Source: Leptolyngbyaceae cyanobacterium M65_K2018_010
Lineage (GTDB): Bacteria; Cyanobacteriota; Cyanobacteriia; Phormidesmidales; Phormidesmidaceae
DNA: 10,081 nucleotides
Assembly: GCA_015295885.1 (NCBI GenBank)
Contig: DVEE01000081.1
Coordinates: forward strand, 1-10,081
Direction: 5' to 3'
Positions 1 to 6,829 of this stretch are shown here, one piece after another (positions within the stretch are counted from its first letter, which is position 1; each line of letters begins with the position of its first letter). Both the position numbers and the translations under genes were made by a program. Below the pieces are notes generated by a model, which saw nothing but the letters and a program-made list of their open reading frames with translations, ran no database searches and was not told the DNA's origin.

Positions 1-85
1 AAGATACAAGGGTGGGGAATATCACCGGTTATGATCGAAACACTTCCCTGCCCGGTTTGCCCAATAGCGGCCGTCCATCGCCCTA

Positions 86-580
86 ATGATTAGCCTGATC
101 ATCCAACCCGATAAATTAGCCATGCCGGGCGGGAGCGTCGTCAAAGTACCGGCTTCCTGGCAAGACTACCAGAGTATGGCAGAGCGCCTGGGCGATTGCC
201 CCCAACCTCGACTCAAATATCGTCAGGGAGAACTCCTCTTTATGGTCCCGCTGCCAGAGCACGGGAAGCAGCTCGATGTGATTGTCGATGTGGTCAAGGT
301 GTTACTGCGACACCAGGGACTGCCTTTCGACTCGTACCACGAGACCACCCTGGATTTGCCCGAGTTCAGCGGCATCATTCCCGACCACTTTTTCTCCATC
401 GGAGAGTTACCGGTCGTCGGCAAACAGCGCATCGATTGGCAAACCGACCCGCCTCCTGATTTAGCCATCGAGTGCGCCATCACCTCCTTTACCTCGGTGG
501 ATGACTACCTGCCCTACCAGATTCCAGAACTTTGGATTATTCGCAGTGGTCACGGCCATCTAAGAGCCTACGGGGTCTAG
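86..580 (+). CDS. Uma2-family (DUF820) putative endonuclease, short at the C-terminus
   Basis: A 164-residue member of the Uma2/DUF820 family, a PD-(D/E)XK-like nuclease fold that is greatly expanded in cyanobacteria and has no firm biological role. Visible family marks are the PLPEHG motif (about 55-60), the Pro-Asp pair at 99-100 (IIPDHFF), the DPPPDLAIE core with Glu129, and the YQIPELWI segment (144-151). As known for the cyanobacterial subgroup, the chain normally runs several tens of residues past PELW; here it stops 14 residues later, so the last strand(s) and tail are missing. The stop lies inside the 3' end of the convergent sugar dehydrogenase gene, with a 21-bp overlap. No clear ribosome-binding site precedes the ATG at 86; ATG at 122 is an alternative start, but the residues in between resemble the usual N-terminus. 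It may be a decayed but still open copy. Nuclease activity is inferred from family only. Confidence 0.82.
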   Translation: MISLIIQPDKLAMPGGSVVKVPASWQDYQSMAERLGDCPQPRLKYRQGELLFMVPLPEHGKQLDVIVDVVKVLLRHQGLPFDSYHETTLDLPEFSGIIPDHFFSIGELPVVGKQRIDWQTDPPPDLAIECAITSFTSVDDYLPYQIPELWIIRSGHGHLRAYGV

Positions 581-1816
581 ACGAATTAGCCGACCGCGAG
601 GGTCGTCGGTCAGCACATAAAGCAACCCATCCGGTCCCTGGCGCACGTCCCGCACTCGCTGACCGATGGGAATCGGAGTCTGACTTACCACAGTTCCCTG
701 GCTATTGACCTCAATCCGTCGTACATCCTGGGAGACGAGCCCGCCGGCGAAGATCTGACCCTGCCACTGGGGATAGCGATCGCCCCGATACACCGCCAAC
801 CCCGATGGCGCGATCGCGGGGGTCCAATAGGTTATCGGATCAACCATGCCGGGGCGCGATCGCTCCGTCGTAATTGGCCCGCCAGAGTATTCCTCGCTGT
901 AGGTCACCCGGGGCCAGCCATAGTTTTGCCCCGGTTGCAGGCGATTCAGCTCATCGCCGCCCCGGGCTCCGTGCTCCGTGGCCCAGACCTGCCCCGTTGC
1001 GCCATCCAGAGCTAACCCTTGGATATTGCGGTGGCCATAGCTCCACACCAACGGATCGGCCTTGGGGTTGCCGACAAAGGGGTTGTCCGCTGGCACGGAG
1101 CCATCGTCCCGCAGTCGTACTACCGTCCCCAGGTGACTCTGCGGGTTTTGGGCCTGATTGCGAATCAAGTCGCCATCCAGTTGCACCGGTGGGTTACCGC
1201 CATCCCCAAGGGCCACCAGCAAGGTGCGATCGGGTAGCCAGAGCAGGCGGGCGCCAAAGTGCTGACCGTCTGGCTTAGCGCGGTTGGTTTCAAAGATTAC
1301 CGTCCAGTCAGTCAGGGCACCATCCCCTAGGCGGGCACGAGCCACCCGGGTGCGGTTAGCCTCGCGGGTGCCGTGGGCGTAGGCCAAATAAACCCAGCGA
1401 TTGTCCTCAAACGCTGGATGCAGGGCAATGTCTAGCAGGCCACCCTGGCGAAAGGCCAAGACCTCGGGCACTCCCTCGATAGGCGTCGGATCAAGGCGAC
1501 CGGCCTGCACCCGCCGCAGGCGACCCGGTCTTTCGGTAATCAGCAAGTCTCCATTGGGCAGCCAGGCCATGCCCCAGGGATGCTCTAATCCCTCCACCAC
1601 GGTCACGGGTTCTACCTCCTCGACCTGGGGTGGGGACGCGGCTGGACTGGGCTGGGGCGACGGTGTCGGAGGTACAGCCCTCTCACCGGTGGGGTCTAGG
1701 GAACTGACGGATCCCGTAGCGCAACTGGCCAACACCAGGCTCAGGGCGATCAGCGATCGCGAGCCCTGCCGGAGGTCGCAAAGGAACTGGGGGGGAAGTT
1801 GCAGTGGGTTTTTCAT
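560..1816 (-). CDS. PQQ-dependent sugar dehydrogenase (GSDH/sorbosone dehydrogenase family) lipoprotein
   Basis: A 418-residue six-bladed beta-propeller dehydrogenase of the soluble glucose/aldose sugar dehydrogenase type (YliI/Asd-like), which oxidises aldose sugars with PQQ. The N-terminus has a basic n-region (Arg16, Arg20), a hydrophobic stretch (about 21-31) and a lipobox LASC ending at Cys32, predicting a membrane-anchored lipoprotein. A Pro/Ser-rich spacer follows (about 42-68), then the propeller starting near VEGLEHPWGMAW (74-85). Family motifs in order: DGQHFGARL with His186, the presumed catalytic base; YGHRN (260-264); EHG..GGDELN (281-291); NYGWP (298-302); APSG (336-339); RVRDV (387-391). 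Length and ends look complete. The ATG at 1814-1816 gives a sensible signal peptide; the ribosome-binding site is weak. Whether this organism makes PQQ cannot be seen, so substrate and cofactor are inferred from family. The gene carries four HIP1 sites. Confidence 0.9.
   Translation of the reverse strand: MKNPLQLPPQFLCDLRQGSRSLIALSLVLASCATGSVSSLDPTGERAVPPTPSPQPSPAASPPQVEEVEPVTVVEGLEHPWGMAWLPNGDLLITERPGRLRRVQAGRLDPTPIEGVPEVLAFRQGGLLDIALHPAFEDNRWVYLAYAHGTREANRTRVARARLGDGALTDWTVIFETNRAKPDGQHFGARLLWLPDRTLLVALGDGGNPPVQLDGDLIRNQAQNPQSHLGTVVRLRDDGSVPADNPFVGNPKADPLVWSYGHRNIQGLALDGATGQVWATEHGARGGDELNRLQPGQNYGWPRVTYSEEYSGGPITTERSRPGMVDPITYWTPAIAPSGLAVYRGDRYPQWQGQIFAGGLVSQDVRRIEVNSQGTVVSQTPIPIGQRVRDVRQGPDGLLYVLTDDPRGRLIRLDPVGS
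776..863. repeat. Cluster of three HIP1 octamers
   Basis: Three exact GCGATCGC palindromes start at 776, 810 and 856 within 88 bp, inside the sugar dehydrogenase gene. Seven more are scattered at 1753, 2684, 4577, 4918, 6557, 7559 and 8729. HIP1 is an over-represented octamer in many cyanobacterial genomes; here it supports the taxonomic call rather than marking a local function. Confidence 0.9.
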
Positions 1817-1946
1817 CGCTTTGAACCCCGAGACATCTTCTCTACCTTAGCGATGGGGAGACAACTCGTCTGGTCACCAGTGGTTCCACGCTCCCGTCGT
1901 TGCTGGGCCATAACCTTGGCCTGCTGAGCGCTATCCCTCAAGCTTA

Positions 1947-1966
1947 CTCACCCCAACGGGGGTGGG
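1947..1966 (-). terminator. GC-rich hairpin downstream of argD, no U tract
   Basis: CACCCC (1949-1954) and GGGGTG (1959-1964) form a 6-bp stem around a 4-nt loop. The stem extends to 8 bp with one wobble pair. It sits about 105 bp beyond the argD stop in the 255-bp gap before the start of the sugar dehydrogenase. No run of T follows on either strand, so it is only a possible Rho-independent-like terminator or 3'-end stabiliser. Confidence 0.25.
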
Positions 1967-1980
1967 ACTAGGCCTGGTCA

Positions 1981-2034
1981 TCGGTGCTTTATCCCCCTAG
2001 GCTAGAACACCGAGCCGAAAACAACTCACCGAGC
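1981..2034. repeat. One inverted and two direct copies of a TCGGTG/CACCGA element
   Basis: TCGGTG at 1981-1986 is complementary to CACCGA at 2008-2013 and again at 2027-2032. The two downstream copies share the 8-mer CACCGAGC (2008-2015 and 2027-2034). The left copy could pair with either right copy, giving alternative hairpins just downstream of argD. The element is short, and chance occurrence is quite possible. Confidence 0.3.
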
Positions 2035-2071
2035 ACTTCCGGCGTGGCCGATAGCATCCCATCCCTAGGGG

Positions 2072-3367
2072 TTAAGTCGGTTGCCGTTTAACCACCATAG
2101 CCAGGGCTTTCTCCACCGCTATGAGGGCCTGTTGCACTTCATCGGCATTGACGATCAGCGGCGGTACAAACCGCACGACCTGGGGACCGGCGGGTACCAA
2201 CAACAGCCCCTCATCCATGGCGGCTTTGACAATATCCACCGAGGTAAAGGGAGCTTCCGGTTGGAGTACCAGACCATTAATCAGTCCCCAGCCACGGACC
2301 TGTTGCAATAGGGTGGGGTACTGCTGCACCAAGCGCTGCAACCCAAACCGCAGTTGCTCTCCCCGCAGCTGGACATTGGCCAGCAGGTTTTCCGCTTCCA
2401 GGGTTTGGCAAACCGTTAACCCCACCTTGCAAGCAAAGGGATTGCCGCCAAAGGTGCTGGCGTGGTCCCCCGGCTCAAACACATCACAGAAGGCCTTGCA
2501 CAGCATGGCCCCAATGGGAATGCCACCCCCTAACCCCTTGGCAGAGGTGAAAATATCCGGCTCTATGCCCAGGTTCTCGTAGCCCCAGAGGGTGCCGGTG
2601 CGGCCCATACCCACCTGCACCTCGTCCATGATCAGGAGAATGCCGGTGTCATTGCAGATTTCACGAATCCGTTGGAAATAGTTGCGATCGCCCGGGCAAA
2701 CCCCCCCTTCGCCCTGCAACGCCTCTAGCATAATGGCGGCCACCTGGGGCGTTTCCCGATCCAGGTCGGCCACCATCGCCTCTAGGGCAGCAATATCGTT
2801 GTAGGGGACGTAGGCAAACCCTGGCATCAGCGGGTCAAAGTTCTTTTGATACTTGGGTTGGCCCGTGGCGGTGATGGTGGCTAGGGTACGGCCGTGGAAA
2901 CTGGCCTGGGCCGTAATAATCATGGGGTTAGCAATGCCCCGTTTGGTGTGGGCATATTTGCGGGCTAGCTTAATCGCCCCTTCGTTGGCCTCGGCTCCAG
3001 AGTTGCAGAAAAAGGCCCGATCCGCACAGGAGTGGGTCACCAACCAATGGGCCAGGGCGCCCTGCTCTGGCACGTAGTACAGGTTTGAAACGTGGTGCAG
3101 GGTTTGAATTTGCTGGGTAACGGCCTCAACCATAGCGGCATGGGCATGGCCCAGGGTACAGGTGGCAATGCCCGCCACAAAGTCGAGATAGCGTCGCCCC
3201 TGGTCATCCCACACGTAGCAACCCCGGCCGCGGGTGAGGGCGATGGGAAAGCGCCCATAGGTGGTCATCACATGGGCGTCAAAGTGCTCGGGGGAAAAGG
3301 TGGGGCGGTCGTTAGAGGCCAGATGCAAAGATTTCAGAGAGTTTTTGACGAGGGTTTTTAAGCTCAC
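2072..3367 (-). CDS. argD: Acetylornithine aminotransferase
   Basis: A 431-residue class III, fold-type I PLP aminotransferase that converts N-acetylglutamate semialdehyde plus glutamate to N-acetylornithine in cytosolic arginine synthesis. Visible motifs: SGAEANE (123-129), which helps hold the PLP phosphate; SFHGRT (156-161); LEALQGEGGV (214-223); MDEVQVGMGRTG (247-258) with Asp248 on the PLP ring nitrogen; TSAKGLGGGIPIGA (274-287) with the Schiff-base Lys277; and STFGGNP (304-310). The sequence closely follows cyanobacterial ArgD (LDFVAGIATCTLGHAH, LHHVSNLYYVPEQG). Cyanobacterial enzymes of this group have also been linked to GABA transamination. The start is GTG at 3365-3367, without a clear ribosome-binding site; the first in-frame Met (34) would remove family-typical N-terminal residues only partly conserved among homologues. 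It lies 177 bp downstream of the transglutaminase-like gene on the same strand, so co-transcription is possible but not shown. Confidence 0.96.
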   Translation of the reverse strand: MSLKTLVKNSLKSLHLASNDRPTFSPEHFDAHVMTTYGRFPIALTRGRGCYVWDDQGRRYLDFVAGIATCTLGHAHAAMVEAVTQQIQTLHHVSNLYYVPEQGALAHWLVTHSCADRAFFCNSGAEANEGAIKLARKYAHTKRGIANPMIITAQASFHGRTLATITATGQPKYQKNFDPLMPGFAYVPYNDIAALEAMVADLDRETPQVAAIMLEALQGEGGVCPGDRNYFQRIREICNDTGILLIMDEVQVGMGRTGTLWGYENLGIEPDIFTSAKGLGGGIPIGAMLCKAFCDVFEPGDHASTFGGNPFACKVGLTVCQTLEAENLLANVQLRGEQLRFGLQRLVQQYPTLLQQVRGWGLINGLVLQPEAPFTSVDIVKAAMDEGLLLVPAGPQVVRFVPPLIVNADEVQQALIAVEKALAMVVKRQPT

Positions 3368-3544
3368 GGTTCGGCAGGGGTAGAAGAATACAGGGGGCAG
3401 GGCTCTGCTTCGAGCATACCGGAAACCCTAGGAAAAGCAATGCCTAACAGGGAAGGCCCTGGGCATCCCCGGTGTATCGCAGCGGCGCTAGGGTGGACTC
3501 AGCCGACAGCCAACTGCATGGCTCAACCGAGAGAATCCCCAGGG

Positions 3545-5848
3545 CTAGGGGGATAGTTTCCAACGCAACCGGGAGGACAGGGGGCCAAGGCCCCGCAGGG
3601 AAGCCATGGTTTCGGTCAGAAAGCTGAGATTTTGGGGCTCTCCCCCGTAGCGCCAGTGCACATAGGCCTGGGTAATGGCAGCGGCGGCCTGGGCCTGTCG
3701 CCCTGGGACCTGTTGGCTGAGCCGTTGACTGTACTCCAGGGGAGTTTCCGCGGGGCGCTTGGGATATCCCTGCTGGGCAAACCAGGTCAGCATTTGTTGA
3801 TAAATCCGCTCTAGGGGAGGCAGTTTTCGCAATTGCCAGTGGCGCCAGCCGCGGCTTAACCCCAAAATAGCCAGCCACAGCACAAACCCCAGGCCAATGA
3901 GGCCGGCCAGGGCGGTTAGCAGGCCCAGCCACCCTCGCTGCAGCAGCCTTACCAGAGCCTGGGACAGTCGGCCCAGGCCCTGGGTGAGCCCATGCCCCAG
4001 GCCATCGATCACCCCGACCAGGGGGGAGGGCAACCACCCGGCCACCCATTGCCAAAATCGGCCTAGGGTGCCAAAGGTTTCGGCCTCGCTCGGACCAGGG
4101 GGCACTAGTTCGTGACCGGGGATGGGGTCAAAGCCAAACCAGCCATACTGGGGAAAGTAAACCTCCGTCATGGCGTAGGCATCCACATTACGGACCACAT
4201 AAAAGCCCGTCAGGGGGTTAAACTCCCCTGGGCCAAAACCTGCCGCCAAGCGGGCGGGAATGCCGATGGACCGCAGCATGATCGTCAGCACGGTGGCGAA
4301 GTGGTCGGGGTACCCTCCCTCGGTCTTAAACAAAAAGGTCTCGACCAGATCCTGGTCGGGGGTAAAAAAGGGCAGATCCGGCTGAAGCGTATAGCGCTGC
4401 TTCAGGGCTTGGGCCAGGTACAGGGAAATTTCGTAGGGGTCGGTCAGGGGTTGGGGGGATAGGGCCAGCAGTTCCTGGGTCTTTTGTCGCACCCGATCGC
4501 GAAGGGCTGCCGGCACCTGCAGATAAACCTGTCGAATTTCGGGGCTGTAGCCGGTGGGGGCCTGGCGCAGTTGGGTGCGATCGCGACGCACCACCTTGGA
4601 TACGGCGGTATAGGTCATGCCCTTTTCCAACCCTACGGGGGATCGCAGGCCCCCTTCGGCATCCATCGCCACCTCCCGGGTCGGAAAGTAGAGTTCTCGG
4701 GCTTGGTAGAGGGTGGGAATCAGGTTCGGGAAATTATTCACCAGGGTGTAGGTCTGCACCACCTCTCGCTGCTCGCCCAGACTGGGTTGGGTGGGTAACA
4801 GGGTTTGGTAGGAAAAGCCGGATCGACTCAGGGTTTGCACCTGATCGTTACGGGAAATTTCCCAGCCCTGGCCGGTGTAGCGATCAAAGCCCAGCACTCG
4901 CCAAAAACCGGGGGCCTGCGATCGCACCCGCATCACCACCTCCGGAGTCATCGTCCCCCGCAGGTTCTGGTTCATTTGCTGGTTAAAGCCGTAGTAGGAG
5001 GATCTATCCACTAGACCGGGGCCGGTCAGTTTCCCCTTGCCCTGGATTGTGCCCTGGCCGCCATTTTCCCCAAACCCCTGGTCCGCTGCAGCCTGATCCT
5101 CGCTCAGGTAACCGGGGTTAAAGATGACTTGGCCGGTAAAGTCCTCATCGATATCCACGGTTGAGCTGACCGGGAAGCTTTGAATTTGATACCCCGGTAG
5201 CCGCGGCAGCAGTAAAAAAATCAGCAGTCCCAGGGTCAAGGTGAGGCCCAGCAGTTGGCTGAACTGGCGCAGCCCCAACTGGGGCCTAAGATCTTTCCCC
5301 AGGGATGGCCCCAGGCCCAACCGCGATTGGTAATCGAGCACCAACACCGGTAGGGCCAGCCCTAAAAACAACAGTAAAAGAGGGCCAAAGGCCAGGGTTT
5401 GGCTGATGGTAGCCGCCACCCCCAGCAAAATTAGCCCGATCATCATCGAGTAGCCCAGATCCTTACGGCGGGGTAGATCAAAGCTGTGTAGAACCTGCAA
5501 CTGCACCAGCAGCTCCGCCAAAATAATGCGCGTATCGCCCGGTTGTTGCAACAGGCGGGAAAAAAAGGCCGCCAGGGCCAGGATCATGCCGAAGGCGATG
5601 AAAAACTTAACCGCCACATTGTTTCGGCGGCGCCGGTACCAACTAAAGACCGCCCCGAGGGCGCTGAGGGGAATGGCCAACAAGTTGCCCAGGGAGGCCT
5701 GGGTCACCCCCACCGCGGCCACCGCCACCGAAGCAATGCCTAGGGTCACCAGAGCCTGCACCAGCAGGCGCAGCAGAATGGAGTCTTCAAGGTCACTGGG
5801 GGGATTGGTGGGCCTCCCTAGGGGAGCCAACCATCGAGCAACAGCCAT
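3545..5848 (-). CDS. DUF3488/transglutaminase-like membrane protein (TgpA-type) with degenerate catalytic site
   Basis: A 767-residue integral membrane protein. About six N-terminal hydrophobic segments (roughly 25-47, 53-70, 79-97, 132-150, 152-171, 198-215) are followed by a large extracytoplasmic region with a Gly/Gln-rich stretch (about 250-285). A transglutaminase-like domain follows (about 470-580), then a C-terminal membrane segment (about 640-663) and a soluble DUF4129-type tail (about 678-736; LPPLERIYQQML, RPAETPLEYSQRL). This is the TgpA-type architecture. In active relatives the core reads GYC..FA, then DAHAW, then a third Asp. Here Pro514 replaces the Cys (GYPDHFA) and Tyr558 replaces the His (DAYAM), while Asp574 (FDPIPG) remains. 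The fold around these positions (LRSIGIPARLAAGF, EVYFPQYGW) is well kept, so this looks like a preserved pseudoenzyme rather than a decaying gene. The ATG at 5846-5848 has GAAGG 5 nt upstream. It starts 44 bp after comB, probably in one transcript. Role unknown; envelope function inferred. Confidence 0.9.
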   Translation of the reverse strand: MAVARWLAPLGRPTNPPSDLEDSILLRLLVQALVTLGIASVAVAAVGVTQASLGNLLAIPLSALGAVFSWYRRRRNNVAVKFFIAFGMILALAAFFSRLLQQPGDTRIILAELLVQLQVLHSFDLPRRKDLGYSMMIGLILLGVAATISQTLAFGPLLLLFLGLALPVLVLDYQSRLGLGPSLGKDLRPQLGLRQFSQLLGLTLTLGLLIFLLLPRLPGYQIQSFPVSSTVDIDEDFTGQVIFNPGYLSEDQAAADQGFGENGGQGTIQGKGKLTGPGLVDRSSYYGFNQQMNQNLRGTMTPEVVMRVRSQAPGFWRVLGFDRYTGQGWEISRNDQVQTLSRSGFSYQTLLPTQPSLGEQREVVQTYTLVNNFPNLIPTLYQARELYFPTREVAMDAEGGLRSPVGLEKGMTYTAVSKVVRRDRTQLRQAPTGYSPEIRQVYLQVPAALRDRVRQKTQELLALSPQPLTDPYEISLYLAQALKQRYTLQPDLPFFTPDQDLVETFLFKTEGGYPDHFATVLTIMLRSIGIPARLAAGFGPGEFNPLTGFYVVRNVDAYAMTEVYFPQYGWFGFDPIPGHELVPPGPSEAETFGTLGRFWQWVAGWLPSPLVGVIDGLGHGLTQGLGRLSQALVRLLQRGWLGLLTALAGLIGLGFVLWLAILGLSRGWRHWQLRKLPPLERIYQQMLTWFAQQGYPKRPAETPLEYSQRLSQQVPGRQAQAAAAITQAYVHWRYGGEPQNLSFLTETMASLRGLGPLSSRLRWKLSP

Positions 5849-5892
5849 CGCAGCCTTCAGGGGGGAGCGTCGCTTCTATGGTAGCCCCTGGT

Positions 5893-6624
5893 CTAGCGCA
5901 CCAGCACCCCGGCCGTCCGTTGAATCGGGACCACATCCAGCACGTCCAACTGGGCACAGTACTTCAGGTCGGCTTCGTTATCGAGCCGCAGCAGCCGTTG
6001 GCCGTGGCTAGCATAGTGCATCAGTTCCAGCAGTTGATCCTGCCACTGCAGGTAGAGACTCACCGCGGCAATCGCCGCATCGTTGCCGGCCAGGTCCTTA
6101 AAGCTTTGCCCGGTGGCGGTCATAATGCCGTGGATGATAGCCCCAGCGCAGACCGTATCTTCCAGGGAGTAGGTACCCTCCCAGCCCGATCCCACCAGCC
6201 ATACGGTCTCCGGAGTATGGGCTAGCAAAAAATCCACCACCGCTTTACGGGTGGTGAGGGCGGCGGTAATCACGGTGGGGGCGTGCTCAATCCGCTTCAG
6301 ACAGCGGGTTCCGTTGGTGGTGGACATAAACAGGCGTTTGCCCTCCGAGGTCTCCACGGAATGATCCAGCGGCGAGTTGCCCAGATCGCAGCCCTCCACC
6401 TTGGCCCCCCCCCGCTCCCCGGCCCGCAGGCACTTATCCTGGGGCCAGGTAGCACTCACCGACAACAGTTCATCAATATCGCTAAAAACTTGAATGGCCT
6501 CTGCCCCGGCTTCTAGGGCCGCGGCAATGGTGGAGGTGGCCCGCAAGACATCAATTGCGATCGCGCAGTCTGGGGTCGTGTGATCGGGCACTTCTTCGGG
6601 AATGTGATACAGAAATAGCTTCAC
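5893..6624 (-). CDS. comB: ComB-like 2-phosphosulfolactate phosphatase
   Basis: A 243-residue protein of the ComB family, Mg-dependent phosphatases that turn 2-phosphosulfolactate into sulfolactate on the archaeal coenzyme M route. Family motifs are all present: AIDVLRATSTI (22-32), GERGG (69-73), GNSPLDH (82-88), the TTNGTR signature (102-107), GSGWEG..SLEDTVCAG (145-161) and SHGQRL (206-211). Length is typical and both ends look complete. The start is GTG at 6622-6624 (then KLFLYHIPEE), with no strong ribosome-binding site. A TAAAAT box on the minus strand (6668-6673) could be a -10 element, but no good -35 accompanies it. No other coenzyme M gene is visible. Cyanobacteria commonly carry this homologue without making coenzyme M, so the true substrate is open. 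It is the first gene after the upstream terminator and lies 44 bp before the transglutaminase-like gene. Confidence 0.92.
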   Translation of the reverse strand: MKLFLYHIPEEVPDHTTPDCAIAIDVLRATSTIAAALEAGAEAIQVFSDIDELLSVSATWPQDKCLRAGERGGAKVEGCDLGNSPLDHSVETSEGKRLFMSTTNGTRCLKRIEHAPTVITAALTTRKAVVDFLLAHTPETVWLVGSGWEGTYSLEDTVCAGAIIHGIMTATGQSFKDLAGNDAAIAAVSLYLQWQDQLLELMHYASHGQRLLRLDNEADLKYCAQLDVLDVVPIQRTAGVLVR

Positions 6625-6748
6625 GACTGGGGAATCTCAACTCGATGTTTAAGGACAGCAACCTTTAATTTTAGGGGGGTGAGGGCCCCAGTTGATGTCT
6701 TGTTCTGAATTGCCGACCGAATTGCCCGTGGCATAGTCGGCCGGCCAG

Positions 6749-6773
6749 AAAAAAAGAGCGCCGGGAGGCGCTC
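6749..6773 (-). terminator. Rho-independent terminator of the DUF4912 gene
   Basis: Read on the minus strand, a 7-bp GC-rich stem (GAGCGCC with GGCGCTC) around a 4-nt loop is followed at once by seven T (plus-strand A run 6749-6755). It lies 56 bp past the DUF4912 stop codon and ends that transcription unit before comB begins at 6624. This is the clearest intrinsic terminator in the window. Confidence 0.9.
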
Positions 6774-6829
6774 CTCAAAGGTGATTCTGCCCGTAAGCAA
6801 AACTTGGCCTAGGGCCAAGGGAGGATGAC

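Noticed and set aside
1..85. A TATGAT box at 30-35 as promoter of the Uma2 gene
   Set aside because: No -35 element at a suitable distance, and the region upstream is outside the window.
776..863. The HIP1 cluster as a local regulatory site
   Set aside because: HIP1 octamers occur genome-wide in cyanobacteria and mostly within genes; three nearby copies alone do not imply regulation.
1401..1850. A 149-residue plus-strand open frame
   Set aside because: Antisense to the sugar dehydrogenase 5' region; composition mirrors its Pro-rich linker.
2121..2582. A 153-residue plus-strand open frame
   Set aside because: Antisense to argD, which has a full set of family motifs.
3444..4055. A 203-residue open frame on the minus strand
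   Set aside because: It overlaps the transglutaminase-like gene in another frame, has Pro/Arg/Gly-rich shadow composition and no recognisable family.
5526..6011. A 161-residue plus-strand open frame bridging two minus-strand genes
   Set aside because: Arg/Ala-rich antisense shadow of the transglutaminase-like gene and the end of comB.
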